Positions 33,468 to 42,888 of a DNA stretch of 64,000 bases are shown here, in pieces. Made by a program: the position numbers and the translations under genes. The stretch is from the NCBI RefSeq assembly GCF_018362975.1, contig NZ_CP074371.1, positions 2,542,001 to 2,606,000 on the forward strand, in the 5' to 3' direction. This DNA comes from Nocardia tengchongensis. GTDB lineage: Bacteria; Actinomycetota; Actinomycetes; Mycobacteriales; Mycobacteriaceae. How positions within the stretch are numbered: position 1 is the first letter of the stretch; every line of letters starts with the position of its first letter. The notes below the pieces were generated by a model. That model made no database searches. It was not told the DNA's origin and worked only from the letters and a program-made list of their open reading frames with translations.

Positions 33468-34325
33468 GTGCACAACGTTTTGGCCGATCGGGACTTGCTG
33501 GAATCGCTCGCTGCGGAGGTGGAAGACAACCTCACGCGGCATATCGCCGTCGCGGCGGAGTGGCAGCCCCACGACTATGTCCCGTGGGACAGTGGCCGCA
33601 ACTTCCAGGCCATGGGCGGAACCGACTGGGAGCCGTCGCAATCGGAGCTCAGCGAGGTCTCCAAGACCGCGCTGACCGTCGGCGTGCTGATCGCCGACAA
33701 CCTGCCCTCCTACCACCGTGAGCTGGGCAAGTACCTGCGCACCGGGCCGTGGTGGCGCTGGGTCGGCCGTTGGACCGCCGAGGAGAACCGGCACGAGATC
33801 CTCATCCGCAACTTCCTGATGGTGACCCGCGCCGTGGATCCCATCGCGCTGGAGCGGATGCGCATGGCGGCCATGACCGCCAGCTTCAACCGTCCCGGGA
33901 TGCACCTGCTCGATGTGCTCGCCGTCGCCGCCTTCGAAGAGGCCGCGGCCGGTATCCGGCACCGCAACACCGCGCGGCTGACCGACGACGTCATGGTCAC
34001 GTCCATCTCCGAGCGTCTGGCCGCCGACGACGAGCTGCAGGCCGTCTTCTTCGCGAACCTGATCTCGGCCGCCCTGGACCTGGCGCCCGACCAGACCATG
34101 CGCGCGATCGCCGACCGCATCGCCGACTTCCAGGTGCCGGTCATCGAACTCGCCGACGGTCGCACCAGCGACCAGGTGCTCGCCGAGGCCGGCATCTACG
34201 ACCGCGCCCAGGAACCCGAACTGGTCTTCGCACCGCTGCTCGAGCAGTGGCAGGTCTTCACCCGCACGGACCTGGGTGAGACCGGCGAGCTGGCCCGCGC
34301 CGAACTGGCGCACCTGCGCCGCTGA
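33468..34325 (+). CDS. desA2: Acyl-ACP desaturase-like protein DesA2
   Basis: Diiron ferritin-fold protein of 285 residues, homologue of mycobacterial DesA2 (Rv1094), predicted to act on acyl-ACP for mycolate or unsaturated fatty-acid synthesis. First iron-ligand helix is intact (TAEENRHEILIRNF, Glu106-xx-His109), and a Glu-rich helix follows (AAFEEAAAGIRH, Glu157/158). Where canonical desaturases carry the second ExxH, this protein has DDELQ, with Gln191 at the His position, so the diiron site may be incomplete. Start GTG 33468. In M. tuberculosis desA2 lies between glyA1 and phoH2; here it follows phoH2. Confidence 0.9.
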   Translation: MHNVLADRDLLESLAAEVEDNLTRHIAVAAEWQPHDYVPWDSGRNFQAMGGTDWEPSQSELSEVSKTALTVGVLIADNLPSYHRELGKYLRTGPWWRWVGRWTAEENRHEILIRNFLMVTRAVDPIALERMRMAAMTASFNRPGMHLLDVLAVAAFEEAAAGIRHRNTARLTDDVMVTSISERLAADDELQAVFFANLISAALDLAPDQTMRAIADRIADFQVPVIELADGRTSDQVLAEAGIYDRAQEPELVFAPLLEQWQVFTRTDLGETGELARAELAHLRR

Positions 34326-34377
34326 ACCACTCGCGTTCTCGAACGTGAAGCCGCGCCTCGCGCGCGGTTACGATGCC

Positions 34378-34407
34378 GACGCCCGCCGCGACAACGTGGC
34401 GGGCGTC
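34378..34407. terminator. Hairpin terminator between desA2 and epoxide hydrolase
   Basis: GACGCCCGCC and GGCGGGCGTC form a perfect 10-bp stem with a 10-nt loop between two convergent genes, 52 bp after desA2 and 18 bp before the next stop. Confidence 0.75.
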
Positions 34408-34425
34408 GTGCTGTGTGCGGCCGGT

Positions 34426-34848
34426 CTACCCGGGCAGGACGGCCCGGACGACGCCGGCCGCCGTGCCGCGCAGGACGTTCTCCCACGAGAAGTGGTCGTG
34501 CCACAGGGTGATCCGGCCGTTGCTGAATTCGAAGGTGCCGCACACCCAGAACCCGATCTCGATCGGGCCCACCCGCAGATAGTCGGTGCGCTCGGTGAGC
34601 ACCACGCCGTCCTCGGTGGCCGCGATGTGGTGCATGTCGGCGCGGAAGCCGAAGCGCGGGTTGGTGAACAGGCCCAGCACCCAGCGCACGCGGTCGATGC
34701 CGCGCACGTCGGGCAGCGACGTGTTCTTCCAGACGATGCCCGGGTCGGCCAGCTCGAGGGCCTCGGGCACGATGTTCATCTCCAGTGCGGCGAAGAACTC
34801 GCGCACCGTGGTGACCGGATCCTGTTTCAGCTCGGGTAGCTCAGCCAT
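34426..34848 (-). CDS. Limonene-1,2-epoxide hydrolase-family protein
   Basis: NTF2-like fold enzyme of 140 residues of the LEH family (compare Rv2740/EphG), hydrolysing epoxides through a water activated by an Asp-Arg-Asp triad. The triad is visible: Arg and Asp in VLTERTDYLRVG and the second Asp in ITLWHDHFSWENV. The MNIVPEALELADPGIVWKN segment is typical of the family's N-terminal half. Substrate not known; mycobacterial homologues act on fatty-acid or steroid epoxides. Confidence 0.85.
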   Translation of the reverse strand: MAELPELKQDPVTTVREFFAALEMNIVPEALELADPGIVWKNTSLPDVRGIDRVRWVLGLFTNPRFGFRADMHHIAATEDGVVLTERTDYLRVGPIEIGFWVCGTFEFSNGRITLWHDHFSWENVLRGTAAGVVRAVLPG

Positions 34849-34939
34849 GAGCCGAGCGTAAGCCGAATCAGGGCCGCGGCACAGACATTCGCGACATGTC
34901 TCGCGGCGTGGCGAATCGGGTTCGCCGGGTACCGCGCGC

Positions 34940-35671
34940 CTACCGGCGGGTGTCGATCAGGGCGGCCACGCCGTCGAGGATGCGGTCGATGCCGAAGCGC
35001 AGGCCGTTGCCGAGTTCGGAGCCGCCGTCGGGACCCATGGCGGCGGCGAAGGCCGCGACCGCGTACGGGAAGCGCTCGGCCTGCGCCGAGAGCACCGAGC
35101 CGAGTTCGCGGGCGAGCTGGCTCTCGGCGGGATCGTCGTCGGTGATGACCGCGCTCTGCTGGGCGATCGCCCGCACGTGACCCAGCAGCAGGACGACGGT
35201 GTCGAACTGTTCGGCGACGGTCAGACCGGTGTCGGCGAGCACGCTCAGGGCCGAGTCGATCCACGCGAGTTCGTTGGGTCCCATCGGGCGGATGCCGGTG
35301 GCCAGTTCGTTCGCCCAGGGGTGGGCGCGGACCCGGTCGTAGAACGTCTCGCTCCACGGCCGCAGGTAGGCGTGCCAGCGCGATTCGGTGGCGCCGGGCG
35401 CCGCGGCCTCGACGGTGGGCGGGTCGCCGAGGGCGGCGTCGAGCATGAGCGCGGTCAGTTCGGTCTTGCCGGGGACGTAGCGGTAGAGCGCCATCTTGGC
35501 GCAGCCGAGGCGTTCGGCGAGCCGGGCCATGGACAGCCGGGCCAGTCCTTCGGCGTCGGCGATCGCGATGGCCTCGGTGAGGATGCGTTCCAGCGTGAGG
35601 GACGGTTTCGGCCCCCGCCGAGGGCGGTCGGGGGAGCCCCAGAGCAGTTCGAGCGTGGTGGGTGCCGGCAT
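34940..35671 (-). CDS. TetR family regulator with TetR_C domain
   Basis: Repressor of 243 residues. N-terminal HTH: ILTEAIAIADAEGLARLSMA, then RLAERLGCAKMALYRYVPGK; the C-terminal half is the tetracycline-repressor type domain (LRPWSETFYDRVRAHPWANE). This is the class that controls resistance and monooxygenase genes. ATG 35671 (MPAPTT) has AAGG 9 nt upstream; ATG 35680 and GTG 35704 are less likely. Divergent from an FAD monooxygenase with a 105-bp gap containing palindromes, so it almost certainly represses that gene. Confidence 0.88.
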   Translation of the reverse strand: MPAPTTLELLWGSPDRPRRGPKPSLTLERILTEAIAIADAEGLARLSMARLAERLGCAKMALYRYVPGKTELTALMLDAALGDPPTVEAAAPGATESRWHAYLRPWSETFYDRVRAHPWANELATGIRPMGPNELAWIDSALSVLADTGLTVAEQFDTVVLLLGHVRAIAQQSAVITDDDPAESQLARELGSVLSAQAERFPYAVAAFAAAMGPDGGSELGNGLRFGIDRILDGVAALIDTRR

Positions 35672-35706
35672 GGTCGCCATCCTTCCGGATTTCCGGGTTG
35701 ACACGA

Positions 35707-35759
35707 AACTGCGTCCATCATACGCTTTTAATCATCAACAGCGTCCACAGGACGCAGTT
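35707..35759. promoter_or_regulatory. Operator array between TetR and FAD monooxygenase
   Basis: GCGTCC-ACA-GGACGC (35741-35755) is a perfect palindrome, extended on the right to GGACGCAGTT. An extra half site AACTGCGTCC at 35707-35716 is the exact complement of GGACGCAGTT at 35750-35759, 33 bp apart, placing sites near both promoters. Confidence 0.7.
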
Positions 35760-35776
35760 ACCGAAGGGTCACCATC

Positions 35777-36955
35777 ATGCGCAACACCACCGTCCTCATC
35801 TCCGGCGCCAGCGTCGCCGGACCCGCGCTCGCCTACTGGCTGCACCGCTACGGCTTCCAGGTCACCGTGGTCGAGAAGGCCCCGGCGCTGCGGGCCGGCG
35901 GGCAGGCCATCGACTTCACCGGCGAGACCCACATGACCGTGCTCGAGCGGATGGGCGTGCTTGCCGACATCGAACGCCGCCAGACCGGCAAGACCGACAT
36001 GGTGATGCTCGACGAGTCGGGTCGGCAGCGCGCCGTCATCAGCGGCGACTTCACCGGCGGCGACCTCGAGATCCTGCGCGGCGACCTGGCCCAGGTCATG
36101 TACGAGCACACCGCCGACACCTGCGAATACCTGTTCGGCGACACCGTCACCGCGCTCACCGAAACCGCCGACGGCGTGGACGTCGAGTTCGCGCACGCCC
36201 CGGCCCGGCGCTTCGACCTGGTCTTCGGGTGCGACGGAATCCATTCGCGGGTACGGAAACTGACCTTCGGGGCCGAATCCGAATTCGTCTCCCACCGCGG
36301 CTACTACTACGCGCTCGCGGGCGCCTCGCAGTGGGAGGACACCGACGCGCCCCGCGACCGGGCGGTGTCCTACGGCTGGAACGCGCCGGGCCGGCTCGCG
36401 GTCAACGGCGGGGCGAAGGCGGCACAGATGTACATGTTCGCCTCACCCGAACTCGACTACTCGCGAGACGATTTCGACGAACAGCGGCAGATCGTCGCCG
36501 AGAAGTTCGCGGGCATGGGCGGCGATGTGCCCGGCATGCTGGCCCAACTCCCGCACCTGGACGGGTTCTACCTGGACTCACTGAGCAAGGTGACGATGAA
36601 GACCTTCGTCTCCGGGCGCGTGGCCCTGGTGGGCGACGCGGGCTACGGGAACACGCTCGCCGGCTTCGGCACCGGGCTCGCCGTTATCGGCGCGTACGTC
36701 CTGGCCGGGGAATTGGCGGTCGCCGACGGGGACCACACCGTCGCGTTCGCCCGCTACGAGGACATCATGAAGCGGTACATGCGCAAGGCCGACGACGCGC
36801 GGCCCGGCCCGTTCCTGGCCCCGAAAACCGCGCTGGGCCTGCGTTTCCGCAACTGGTTCCTGGGTTCGCGGGCCTTCGACATGATGCTGAAGTACGCCGA
36901 CTCGGCGAAGAACGACATCGAGCTGCGCGACTACCCCGCGCTGCTGGTGCACTGA
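35777..36955 (+). CDS. FAD-dependent aromatic-ring-type monooxygenase
   Basis: Flavoprotein hydroxylase of 392 residues of the PHBH/TetX-like group. FAD ADP-binding motif ISGASVAGPALAYWLHRYGF at the N-terminus (GxSxxG form), the DG motif VFGCDGIHSRVRKL near residue 155, and the third FAD motif GRVALVGDAGYGNTLAGFGT near residue 280. Such enzymes use NAD(P)H and O2 to hydroxylate or inactivate aromatic compounds and antibiotics. Substrate unknown. GAAGGG lies 10 nt upstream of ATG 35777. Under a divergent TetR regulator. Confidence 0.88.
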   Translation: MRNTTVLISGASVAGPALAYWLHRYGFQVTVVEKAPALRAGGQAIDFTGETHMTVLERMGVLADIERRQTGKTDMVMLDESGRQRAVISGDFTGGDLEILRGDLAQVMYEHTADTCEYLFGDTVTALTETADGVDVEFAHAPARRFDLVFGCDGIHSRVRKLTFGAESEFVSHRGYYYALAGASQWEDTDAPRDRAVSYGWNAPGRLAVNGGAKAAQMYMFASPELDYSRDDFDEQRQIVAEKFAGMGGDVPGMLAQLPHLDGFYLDSLSKVTMKTFVSGRVALVGDAGYGNTLAGFGTGLAVIGAYVLAGELAVADGDHTVAFARYEDIMKRYMRKADDARPGPFLAPKTALGLRFRNWFLGSRAFDMMLKYADSAKNDIELRDYPALLVH

Positions 36956-37001
36956 GCGGGCCACCGTGTGCCCGGACGTTCCTCGCCGTGCGCCCGGAGG
37001 C

Positions 37002-37754
37002 TCAGCGCCAGGGCCCGAACAATCCGTTCGCGTACTCGGTGAGCGCGTTCTGCAGGAACGGCCCGAAACTGACTCGGGCGACGCCCAATTCGGCGAAGTG
37101 ATCGCGTCCGCCCTGGGTGGGGACGCCGATGGCATTGACCGGCAACGGCAGTTCGCCGGTGAGCCGCCGCATCACCTCGGGCTCATGCATACCGACCGGA
37201 TAGAGCACGTCGGCTCCCGCGGCCGCGGCGAGACGCAACCGGTTGATCGCGCTGTCCAGCCGCTCCTCGGGGGTACCGGTGTCGGGGCGGATGAACACAT
37301 CGGTGCGCGCGTTCACCACGAAATGCACCCCGGTCGCGTCGGCGGCCCGCCGCAGCTCACCGACCAGATCGGCATGCTCCTGCGGTTCGCGCAACCGCCC
37401 GCCCTCGCTGTGCACGGTGTCCTCGATATTGAGGCCGACCGCCCCCGCCTCGAGCAGGCCTTCGATGAGGGTGACGGGCTTCTGCGCATAACCGGATTCG
37501 ATATCCACTGACACGGGGATGTCCACGGCAGCGGTGATCTCCCGAATCCGCGCGGTCACCTCGGGGAAGGTCATCCCCTCCCGATCCGGCTTCCCCAGCG
37601 AATTGGCCAGCGGATGGCTGCCGACGGTGATCGCCGAGAACCCGGCCTCCCGCACGAGCCGCGCGGACCAGGCGTCCCACACGGTCGGCAGGATCACGGG
37701 ATTTCCGGGCTGGTGGAGAGCGAGAAAGGCGGCGGCTTGCTGCTCGAGGCTCAT
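37002..37754 (-). CDS. Isocitrate lyase/PEP mutase superfamily protein
   Basis: TIM-barrel enzyme of 250 residues in the PEP mutase/isocitrate lyase superfamily (2-methylisocitrate-lyase-like). Signs: ILPTVWDAWSARLVREAGF, ITVGSHPLANSLGKPDRE, PVSVDIESGYAQ with the metal Asp, VGLNIEDTVHSEGG, and VVNARTDVFIRP. The conserved KKCGH catalytic loop of true isocitrate lyases is absent, so the reaction is uncertain; oxaloacetate decarboxylase-type or carboxyvinyl-phosphonate chemistry are options. ATG 37754 is used. Confidence 0.82.
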   Translation of the reverse strand: MSLEQQAAAFLALHQPGNPVILPTVWDAWSARLVREAGFSAITVGSHPLANSLGKPDREGMTFPEVTARIREITAAVDIPVSVDIESGYAQKPVTLIEGLLEAGAVGLNIEDTVHSEGGRLREPQEHADLVGELRRAADATGVHFVVNARTDVFIRPDTGTPEERLDSAINRLRLAAAAGADVLYPVGMHEPEVMRRLTGELPLPVNAIGVPTQGGRDHFAELGVARVSFGPFLQNALTEYANGLFGPWR

Positions 37755-37820
37755 GCCCCGATCCTGCCCCACGACACCGGCGAGCGAAAGGCCGCTACGC
37801 CGGTGCCGGCGTGGCGAAGC

Positions 37821-39212
37821 TCAGTTGCCGTCGACCTTCGCCATCGACAGGACGTCGAGGCGGCGGTCGAGTTCCTCGAGCGAGAGGTTGTCGCCGATCA
37901 GGCCGCGATCGATGACCGTCTGGCGGATCGTCTTGTGTTCTTTGAGGGCCTGTTTGGCGACGGCGGCCGCCTCCTCGTAGCCGATGGCCGAATTCAGCGG
38001 GGTCACGATGGACGGGGAGGACTCCGCCAGGTGCCGGAGTCGGTCCACGTCGGCGACCAGGCCGGCGACGCACTTGTCGGCGAACAGGCGGGAGACGTTG
38101 GCCAGCAACCGAATCGACTCGAGCACGTTGCGGGCCATCACGGGGATGTAGACGTTCAATTCGAACGCGCCGTTGCCGCCGCCCCAGGCGATGGCCGCGT
38201 CGTTTCCGATGACCTGCGCGGCGACCTGCGTAACCGCTTCCGGCAGTACCGGATTCACCTTGCCGGGCATGATCGAGGAACCGGGCTGCAGATCCGGCAG
38301 CTGGAGTTCGGCCAGGCCGGTGAGCGGGCCCGAACCCATCCAGCGAATGTCGTTGGCGATCTTGGTCAGGCTGATCGCGACCGTGCGCAGCGCGCCCGAC
38401 AGCTCCACCAGCGCGTCGCGGGCGGCCTGGGCTTCGAAGTGATCGCGCGCCTCGGAGAGGTGGTCGAGATCGGTCGCCTTGGCCAGTTCCGCAACGACTT
38501 TCGCGCCGAATCCCTCCGGTGCGTTGAGGCCGGTGCCGACCGCGGTGCCGCCGATCGCCAGCTCGCCGACCCGCGGCAGGGTGGCCAGCAGGCGTTCGAC
38601 GCCCGCGCCCACCTGCCGGGTGTAGCCGCCGAACTCCTGACCGAGGGTGACCGGGACCGCGTCCATCAGGTGGGTGCGGCCGGACTTGACCACCGACTTC
38701 CACTCCCGGGACTTGTCCTGCAACGCCAGCCGCAGGTGATCCAGGGCCGGGATCAGTTCCTTGACCACCGCCTCGGTGGCCGCCAGATGCGTTGCGGTGG
38801 GGAAGGTGTCGTTGGAGGACTGCGACATGTTGACGTCGTCGTTGGGGTGCACGGTGACGCCGTCGCGGGCGGCGATGCTCGCGATCACCTCATTGGCGTT
38901 CATGTTCGAGCTGGTGCCCGAACCGGTCTGGAAGACGTCGATCGGGAACTGGTCGTCGTGGCGGCCGTCGGCGATCTCGGCCGCGGCGGCGATGATGGCG
39001 TCGGCCTTGGTCTTGTCCAGCAGGCCCAGATCGCGATTCACCGCGGCGCAGGCCGCCTTCAGCAGGCCGAGCGCGCGAATCTGCGCGCGCTCCAGGCCCC
39101 GTCCGCTGATCGGGAAGTTCTCCACCGCGCGCTGCGTCTGGGCGCGCCACATGGCGTCGACGGGGACTCGAACCTCACCCATCGTGTCGTGCTCGATCCG
39201 GTACTCGGTCAT
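37821..39212 (-). CDS. fumC: Class II fumarate hydratase
   Basis: TCA-cycle enzyme interconverting fumarate and malate, 463 residues, syntenic with Rv1098c. Signature [17 protein letters not shown] on the flexible catalytic loop near residue 317, active-site regions [17 protein letters not shown] and [13 protein letters not shown] (catalytic His), and the C-terminal LSMAKVDGN. No Cys cluster, so oxygen-stable class II. ATG 39212; the upstream open frame has no ribosome site. Probably transcribed separately from glpX because a hairpin terminator lies between them. Confidence 0.95.
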   Translation of the reverse strand: MTEYRIEHDTMGEVRVPVDAMWRAQTQRAVENFPISGRGLERAQIRALGLLKAACAAVNRDLGLLDKTKADAIIAAAAEIADGRHDDQFPIDVFQTGSGTSSNMNANEVIASIAARDGVTVHPNDDVNMSQSSNDTFPTATHLAATEAVVKELIPALDHLRLALQDKSREWKSVVKSGRTHLMDAVPVTLGQEFGGYTRQVGAGVERLLATLPRVGELAIGGTAVGTGLNAPEGFGAKVVAELAKATDLDHLSEARDHFEAQAARDALVELSGALRTVAISLTKIANDIRWMGSGPLTGLAELQLPDLQPGSSIMPGKVNPVLPEAVTQVAAQVIGNDAAIAWGGGNGAFELNVYIPVMARNVLESIRLLANVSRLFADKCVAGLVADVDRLRHLAESSPSIVTPLNSAIGYEEAAAVAKQALKEHKTIRQTVIDRGLIGDNLSLEELDRRLDVLSMAKVDGN

Positions 39213-39318
39213 GAAATCGACCCTAGGCCCGTGCCGCGCCTCGTGGGGGTGCCACGCCTGAGGGAATCGGCACACCCGGCGCCGGGAATAGCGCTGCCGG
39301 AGGCAGCAGCAGAAACGA

Positions 39319-39350
39319 GCCGCCCCGGTGGATGGATCCACCGGGGCGGC
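39319..39350 (-). terminator. Hairpin terminator of glpX
   Basis: GCCGCCCCGGTGGAT and its exact complement with a 2-bp centre, 15-bp stem, 19 bp after the leftward glpX stop. Confidence 0.8.
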
Positions 39351-39369
39351 AAGCTGTTTCGCGCTGCGA

Positions 39370-40401
39370 TCAGGGCAGCGGCATGGTGGCGTGCTCGTCG
39401 CCCACGAAGTCCACCGACGCGTACTCGCGCAGCTTGGTCAGGCGGTGGAAGCCGTCGATCATGCGGATGGTGCCGGACTTTGCGCGCATCACGATGGACT
39501 GGGTGTACGCGCCGCCACCGTAGTAGCGCACGCCCTTGAGCAGGTCGCCGTCGGTGACGCCGGTGGCGCTGAAGAACACGTCGTCGCCGGAGACCAGGTC
39601 GGTGGTGTTCAGGATGCGGTCCAGGTCGTGGCCGGCGTCGATGGCCTTCTGGCGCTCGGCGTCGTCCTTCGGGGCCAGCTTGGCCTGCAGCGCGCCGCCC
39701 ATACAGCGCATGGCGGCCGCGGCGATGATGCCCTCCGGGGTGCCGCCGATGCCGATCAGCATGTCCACGCCGGACTCCGGGCGGGCGGTGGCGATGGCGC
39801 CGGCCACGTCACCGTCGGAGATCAGGCGGATGCGGGCGCCCGCTTCGCGCACGGCCGCCATGTGCTCGGCGTGGCGGGGGCGGTCCAGGATGCAGACCGT
39901 GAGGTCGGAGACCGAGGAGTTCTTGGCCTTGGCGACGCGGCGCAGGTTCTCCGCGATCGGCGCGCCCAGGTCGATCACATCGGCGGCGTCGGGGCCGACG
40001 GCGATCTTCTCCATGTAGAACACGGCCGAGGGGTCGAACATGGCGCCGCGCTCGGCGACCGCCAGCACGGAGATGGCGCCGGGGGAGCCCTTGGACATCA
40101 GGGTGGTGCCGTCGATCGGGTCGACCGCGAAGTCGAGTTCGGCGCCGGTGCCGTCGCCGACCAGTTCGCCGTTGTACAGCATGGGCGCTTCGTCCTTCTC
40201 GCCCTCGCCGATCACCACGATGCCGCGCATGGAGACCGTCGCCACCAACTGCCGCATGGCGTCCACGGCCGCGCCGTCGCCGCCTTCCTTGTCACCCCGG
40301 CCGACCCACCGGCCCGCGGCCATCGCCCCGGCCTCGGTGACCCGGACCAACTCGAGAGCGAGGTTGCGGTCCGGTGCCTCGCGGCGGCTGGATGCGGTCA
40401 T
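39370..40401 (-). CDS. glpX: Class II fructose-1,6-bisphosphatase
   Basis: Gluconeogenic phosphatase producing fructose 6-phosphate, 343 residues, syntenic with Rv1099c. Metal- and phosphate-binding motifs: [57 protein letters not shown], and [20 protein letters not shown]. Essential in mycobacteria growing on fatty acids. ATG 40401 with AAGGAGG upstream. A short gap separates it from the divergent DUF4245 gene. Confidence 0.95.
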   Translation of the reverse strand: MTASSRREAPDRNLALELVRVTEAGAMAAGRWVGRGDKEGGDGAAVDAMRQLVATVSMRGIVVIGEGEKDEAPMLYNGELVGDGTGAELDFAVDPIDGTTLMSKGSPGAISVLAVAERGAMFDPSAVFYMEKIAVGPDAADVIDLGAPIAENLRRVAKAKNSSVSDLTVCILDRPRHAEHMAAVREAGARIRLISDGDVAGAIATARPESGVDMLIGIGGTPEGIIAAAAMRCMGGALQAKLAPKDDAERQKAIDAGHDLDRILNTTDLVSGDDVFFSATGVTDGDLLKGVRYYGGGAYTQSIVMRAKSGTIRMIDGFHRLTKLREYASVDFVGDEHATMPLP

Positions 40402-40606
40402 GGGGGAGCCTCCTTGTAGTCAACTGCTGCGTAGATTGTCGCATTGCGGTTTTCGGCTCCACGCAAGTACTGACGTTTCACTTTCGCCCTGGTCGTGGAC
40501 CTTTACGGAAGAAGCCGGGCGGAAACGGGGTCGCGGGCGGTGCCACGGTCCCTCGTTAGCGGCACTGTGAGCCGGGTCGCACCCGGGGCCCGTGGATACT
40601 GTGTGC

Positions 40607-41188
40607 GTGTCGTACCAAAAGCCCCGCAGCCAGAACGACTACAAGGACCTGATCTGGTCCTTGCTCCCGCTGGTGCTGATCTGTCTGGTCATCGCGGGCA
40701 TCGCGAGCCAGTGCTCGTTCTCCGCGAAGGGTCCGACACAGGGCCAGATTCCGAACTTCGACGTGAAGAGCGCCCTCACCGACGACGCGCGGCACCTGTC
40801 GTTCCCGATCCGCCTGCCCGCGCTCCCGGACAGCGCGCCGGACAAGTGGACCCCCAACTCGGGCAGCCACGACACCATCACCGGCACCGGCGGCGGCGAC
40901 CTCAGCACGGTCGGCTACATCAGCCCCGAGGGCACCTACATGCAGCTGACCCAGTCCAACGCCAGTGTCGAGGCGCTCGCCAAGAAGTACGCGCCCGTCA
41001 AGGTCGCGAGCGGCAGCGAGCAGCGCGGCGACCACAAGTGGAGCGTCTTCGCCGAACCCGGCTCCGAGCCCGCGTGGATCTCCGACTTCGGTGACGTCCG
41101 GATCCTGATCAAGGGCGCGGGCAACGGGGCGGCCTTCAACGCCCTGTCCACCGCGGTGGGCCAGGCGCAGCCGCTGCCGCGCAGCTGA
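40607..41188 (+). CDS. DUF4245 membrane-anchored protein
   Basis: Protein of 193 residues matching DUF4245 (Rv1100 type): a short cytosolic N-terminus (MSYQKPRSQNDYKDLIWSLL), one transmembrane anchor (LPLVLICLVIAGIASQ), and a periplasmic-side domain with PNSGSHDTITGTGG and GYISPEGTYMQLTQ. Function unknown, conserved next to glpX and xseB. GTG 40607 is preceded 7 bp upstream by GATACT (40595-40600), fitting a leaderless transcript; an upstream in-frame GTG at 40592 is less likely. Confidence 0.85.
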   Translation: MSYQKPRSQNDYKDLIWSLLPLVLICLVIAGIASQCSFSAKGPTQGQIPNFDVKSALTDDARHLSFPIRLPALPDSAPDKWTPNSGSHDTITGTGGGDLSTVGYISPEGTYMQLTQSNASVEALAKKYAPVKVASGSEQRGDHKWSVFAEPGSEPAWISDFGDVRILIKGAGNGAAFNALSTAVGQAQPLPRS

Positions 41189-41197
41189 TTCCGCGAT

Positions 41198-41225
41198 CCC
41201 CGGGGCGGGCCGTCCGCCCGCGGGG
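41198..41225. terminator. Hairpin terminator between DUF4245 and xseB
   Basis: Stem of CCCCG plus GGGCGG pairing with CCGCCC and CGGGG around a GCCGT loop with one bulged G; lies 10 bp after each of the two convergent stops. Confidence 0.7.
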
Positions 41226-41235
41226 ACGCCGCCGG

Positions 41236-41460
41236 CTACTCGGCCGAAGTGCGGTGCGCGAGAGCGTCTTCGACCCGCTTGCGCGCACCCGCCAGATGCT
41301 GCTCGCAGCGGGTGGCCAGCGCCTCGCCGCGCTCCCACAGCGCCAATGAATCGTCGAGATCCATGCCGCCCTGCTCCAGCATCTTGACCACGTTCACCAA
41401 TTCGTCGCGAGCGCGCTCGTAGCCCAGCGTGGCGATCTCGGTGCGTTCGTCGTCGTTCAT
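41236..41460 (-). CDS. xseB: Exodeoxyribonuclease VII small subunit
   Basis: 74-residue small subunit binding the XseA C-terminus in exonuclease VII, which degrades single-stranded DNA. The helical motif [20 protein letters not shown] then [20 protein letters not shown] is the family signature. ATG overlaps the xseA stop by one base (TGATG), so translation is coupled. Syntenic with Rv1107c. Confidence 0.94.
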   Translation of the reverse strand: MNDDERTEIATLGYERARDELVNVVKMLEQGGMDLDDSLALWERGEALATRCEQHLAGARKRVEDALAHRTSAE

Positions 41461-42746
41461 CAGGAGTCCTTCCGGGTCGGGCGGGGAGCCAGGGATTGGG
41501 AGCCGAGGGCCGCGGCGGAGATCGCGCCGTCGGCCACCCGGATACGGAGCTGGGTGCCGGGCGGTGAGTCCTCGATGGCGCGGACCACCTCGCGGTCCTT
41601 GCCGTTCACCCGCTGCACCACCGCGTAACCACGGGCGAGCGTGGCGGCCGGGCCGACCGCCGCGAGTTTCTCACGCAGATGCCGGGTGGTGGTCGACTCG
41701 CCCGAGAGCCGATGATCGACCGCGCGCTGGGCGGCGGCGCGCAGCCGCTCCACCTCGTCGTGGCGCTGGTCCAGCAGGCGCAGCGGGTCGGCCAGCACCG
41801 GGCGGGAACGCAATTGGGTCAGGGCGCGGGCCTCCCGGTCCACCCAGCCGCGCAAAGCCGCGTTGGCGCGGGACCGAAGCTCCTGCAGCAGCGCGGTTTC
41901 GGCGGCGGCGTCGGGGACGACCCGCTTGGCGGCATCGGTGGGGGTGGCGGCGCGCAGGTCGGCCACGTAATCCGAGATCGGATTGTCCGGTTCGTGGCCG
42001 ATGGCGCTCACGATCGGGGTCTTCGCGGAAACTATGGCGCGGCACAGGGTCTCGTCGGAGAACGGCAGCAGGTCCTCGACGCTGCCGCCGCCGCGCGCCA
42101 GCACGATCACGTCCACTTCCGGGTTCGCGTCCAGCGCCGCGATGGCCTCCAGGATCTGCGGCACCGCGGTCGGGCCCTGCACGGCGGTATTGCGGATCTC
42201 GAATCGTGCCGCCGGCCAGCGCTGGGTCGCGACCGTCACCACGTCGTGCTCGGCGGCGCTGGCGCGGCCGGTGATCAGGCCGATCCGATTGGGCAGGAAC
42301 GGGATCGGACGCTTGAGCCGCGGATCGAACAGGCCCTCCGCCGCCAGCAGCGCCTTCAACCGCTCGATGCGGGCCAGCAGCTCGCCGATGCCCACCGGCC
42401 GAATCTCGGTGACCCGCAACGACACCGTGCCCCGCCCGGTGAAGAACGACAGCTTGCCGTAGACGACGACCCGGCTGCCCTCCTGCAACGGCACCGCGGA
42501 ACTGCGCAGCAGCCCCGGATCGCACGTCACCGACAGCGACATGTCCGCGGCCGTATCCCGCAGCACCAGAAACGCGGTCCGCGTGCCCGGGCGCAGATTC
42601 ATCTGGGTGATCTGACCTTCCACCCACACCGCGCCCAGCCGGTCGATCCACTGCGCCACCTTCACGGCGATGGTCCGCACCGGCATCGGGTTCTCGGCGG
42701 ACGAGCTCGGCGGCTTCGCGGCGCTCGGCGGCGTTTCGGTGCTCAC
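41460..42746 (-). CDS. xseA: Exodeoxyribonuclease VII large subunit
   Basis: Catalytic subunit of exonuclease VII, 428 residues. N-terminal OB fold ([20 protein letters not shown], then SLSVTCDP), a catalytic core with [39 protein letters not shown] and [20 protein letters not shown], and a long coiled-coil toward the end followed by [12 protein letters not shown] 42746 begins after a strong terminator for the upstream gene; no good ATG is near. Translationally coupled to xseB. Syntenic with Rv1108c. Confidence 0.94.
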   Translation of the reverse strand: MSTETPPSAAKPPSSSAENPMPVRTIAVKVAQWIDRLGAVWVEGQITQMNLRPGTRTAFLVLRDTAADMSLSVTCDPGLLRSSAVPLQEGSRVVVYGKLSFFTGRGTVSLRVTEIRPVGIGELLARIERLKALLAAEGLFDPRLKRPIPFLPNRIGLITGRASAAEHDVVTVATQRWPAARFEIRNTAVQGPTAVPQILEAIAALDANPEVDVIVLARGGGSVEDLLPFSDETLCRAIVSAKTPIVSAIGHEPDNPISDYVADLRAATPTDAAKRVVPDAAAETALLQELRSRANAALRGWVDREARALTQLRSRPVLADPLRLLDQRHDEVERLRAAAQRAVDHRLSGESTTTRHLREKLAAVGPAATLARGYAVVQRVNGKDREVVRAIEDSPPGTQLRIRVADGAISAAALGSQSLAPRPTRKDS

Positions 42747-42830
42747 GGCACCGATTCTGTCAGTGCCCACCGACGCCGGGTGCATGCCGCCCGCCCGACA
42801 CGGAATCCGAACCCGGCCCCCGAAACGCCG

Positions 42831-42873
42831 GACGCCGGCCGCCCGGGGTGAGCCCACCCGGGCGACCGGCGTC
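42831..42873 (-). terminator. Two-tier hairpin terminator of the lipid-droplet gene
   Basis: Outer GACGCCGG/CCGGCGTC and inner CGCCCGGG/CCCGGGCG stems with single-base bulges and a 9-nt loop; 16 bp after the leftward stop and before xseA. Confidence 0.85.
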
Positions 42874-42888
42874 GGTCGAGAACGTCGT

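Noticed and set aside
37614..39539. 641-codon open frame opposite fumC
   Set aside because: Shadow of fumC, which has full-length homology on the other strand.
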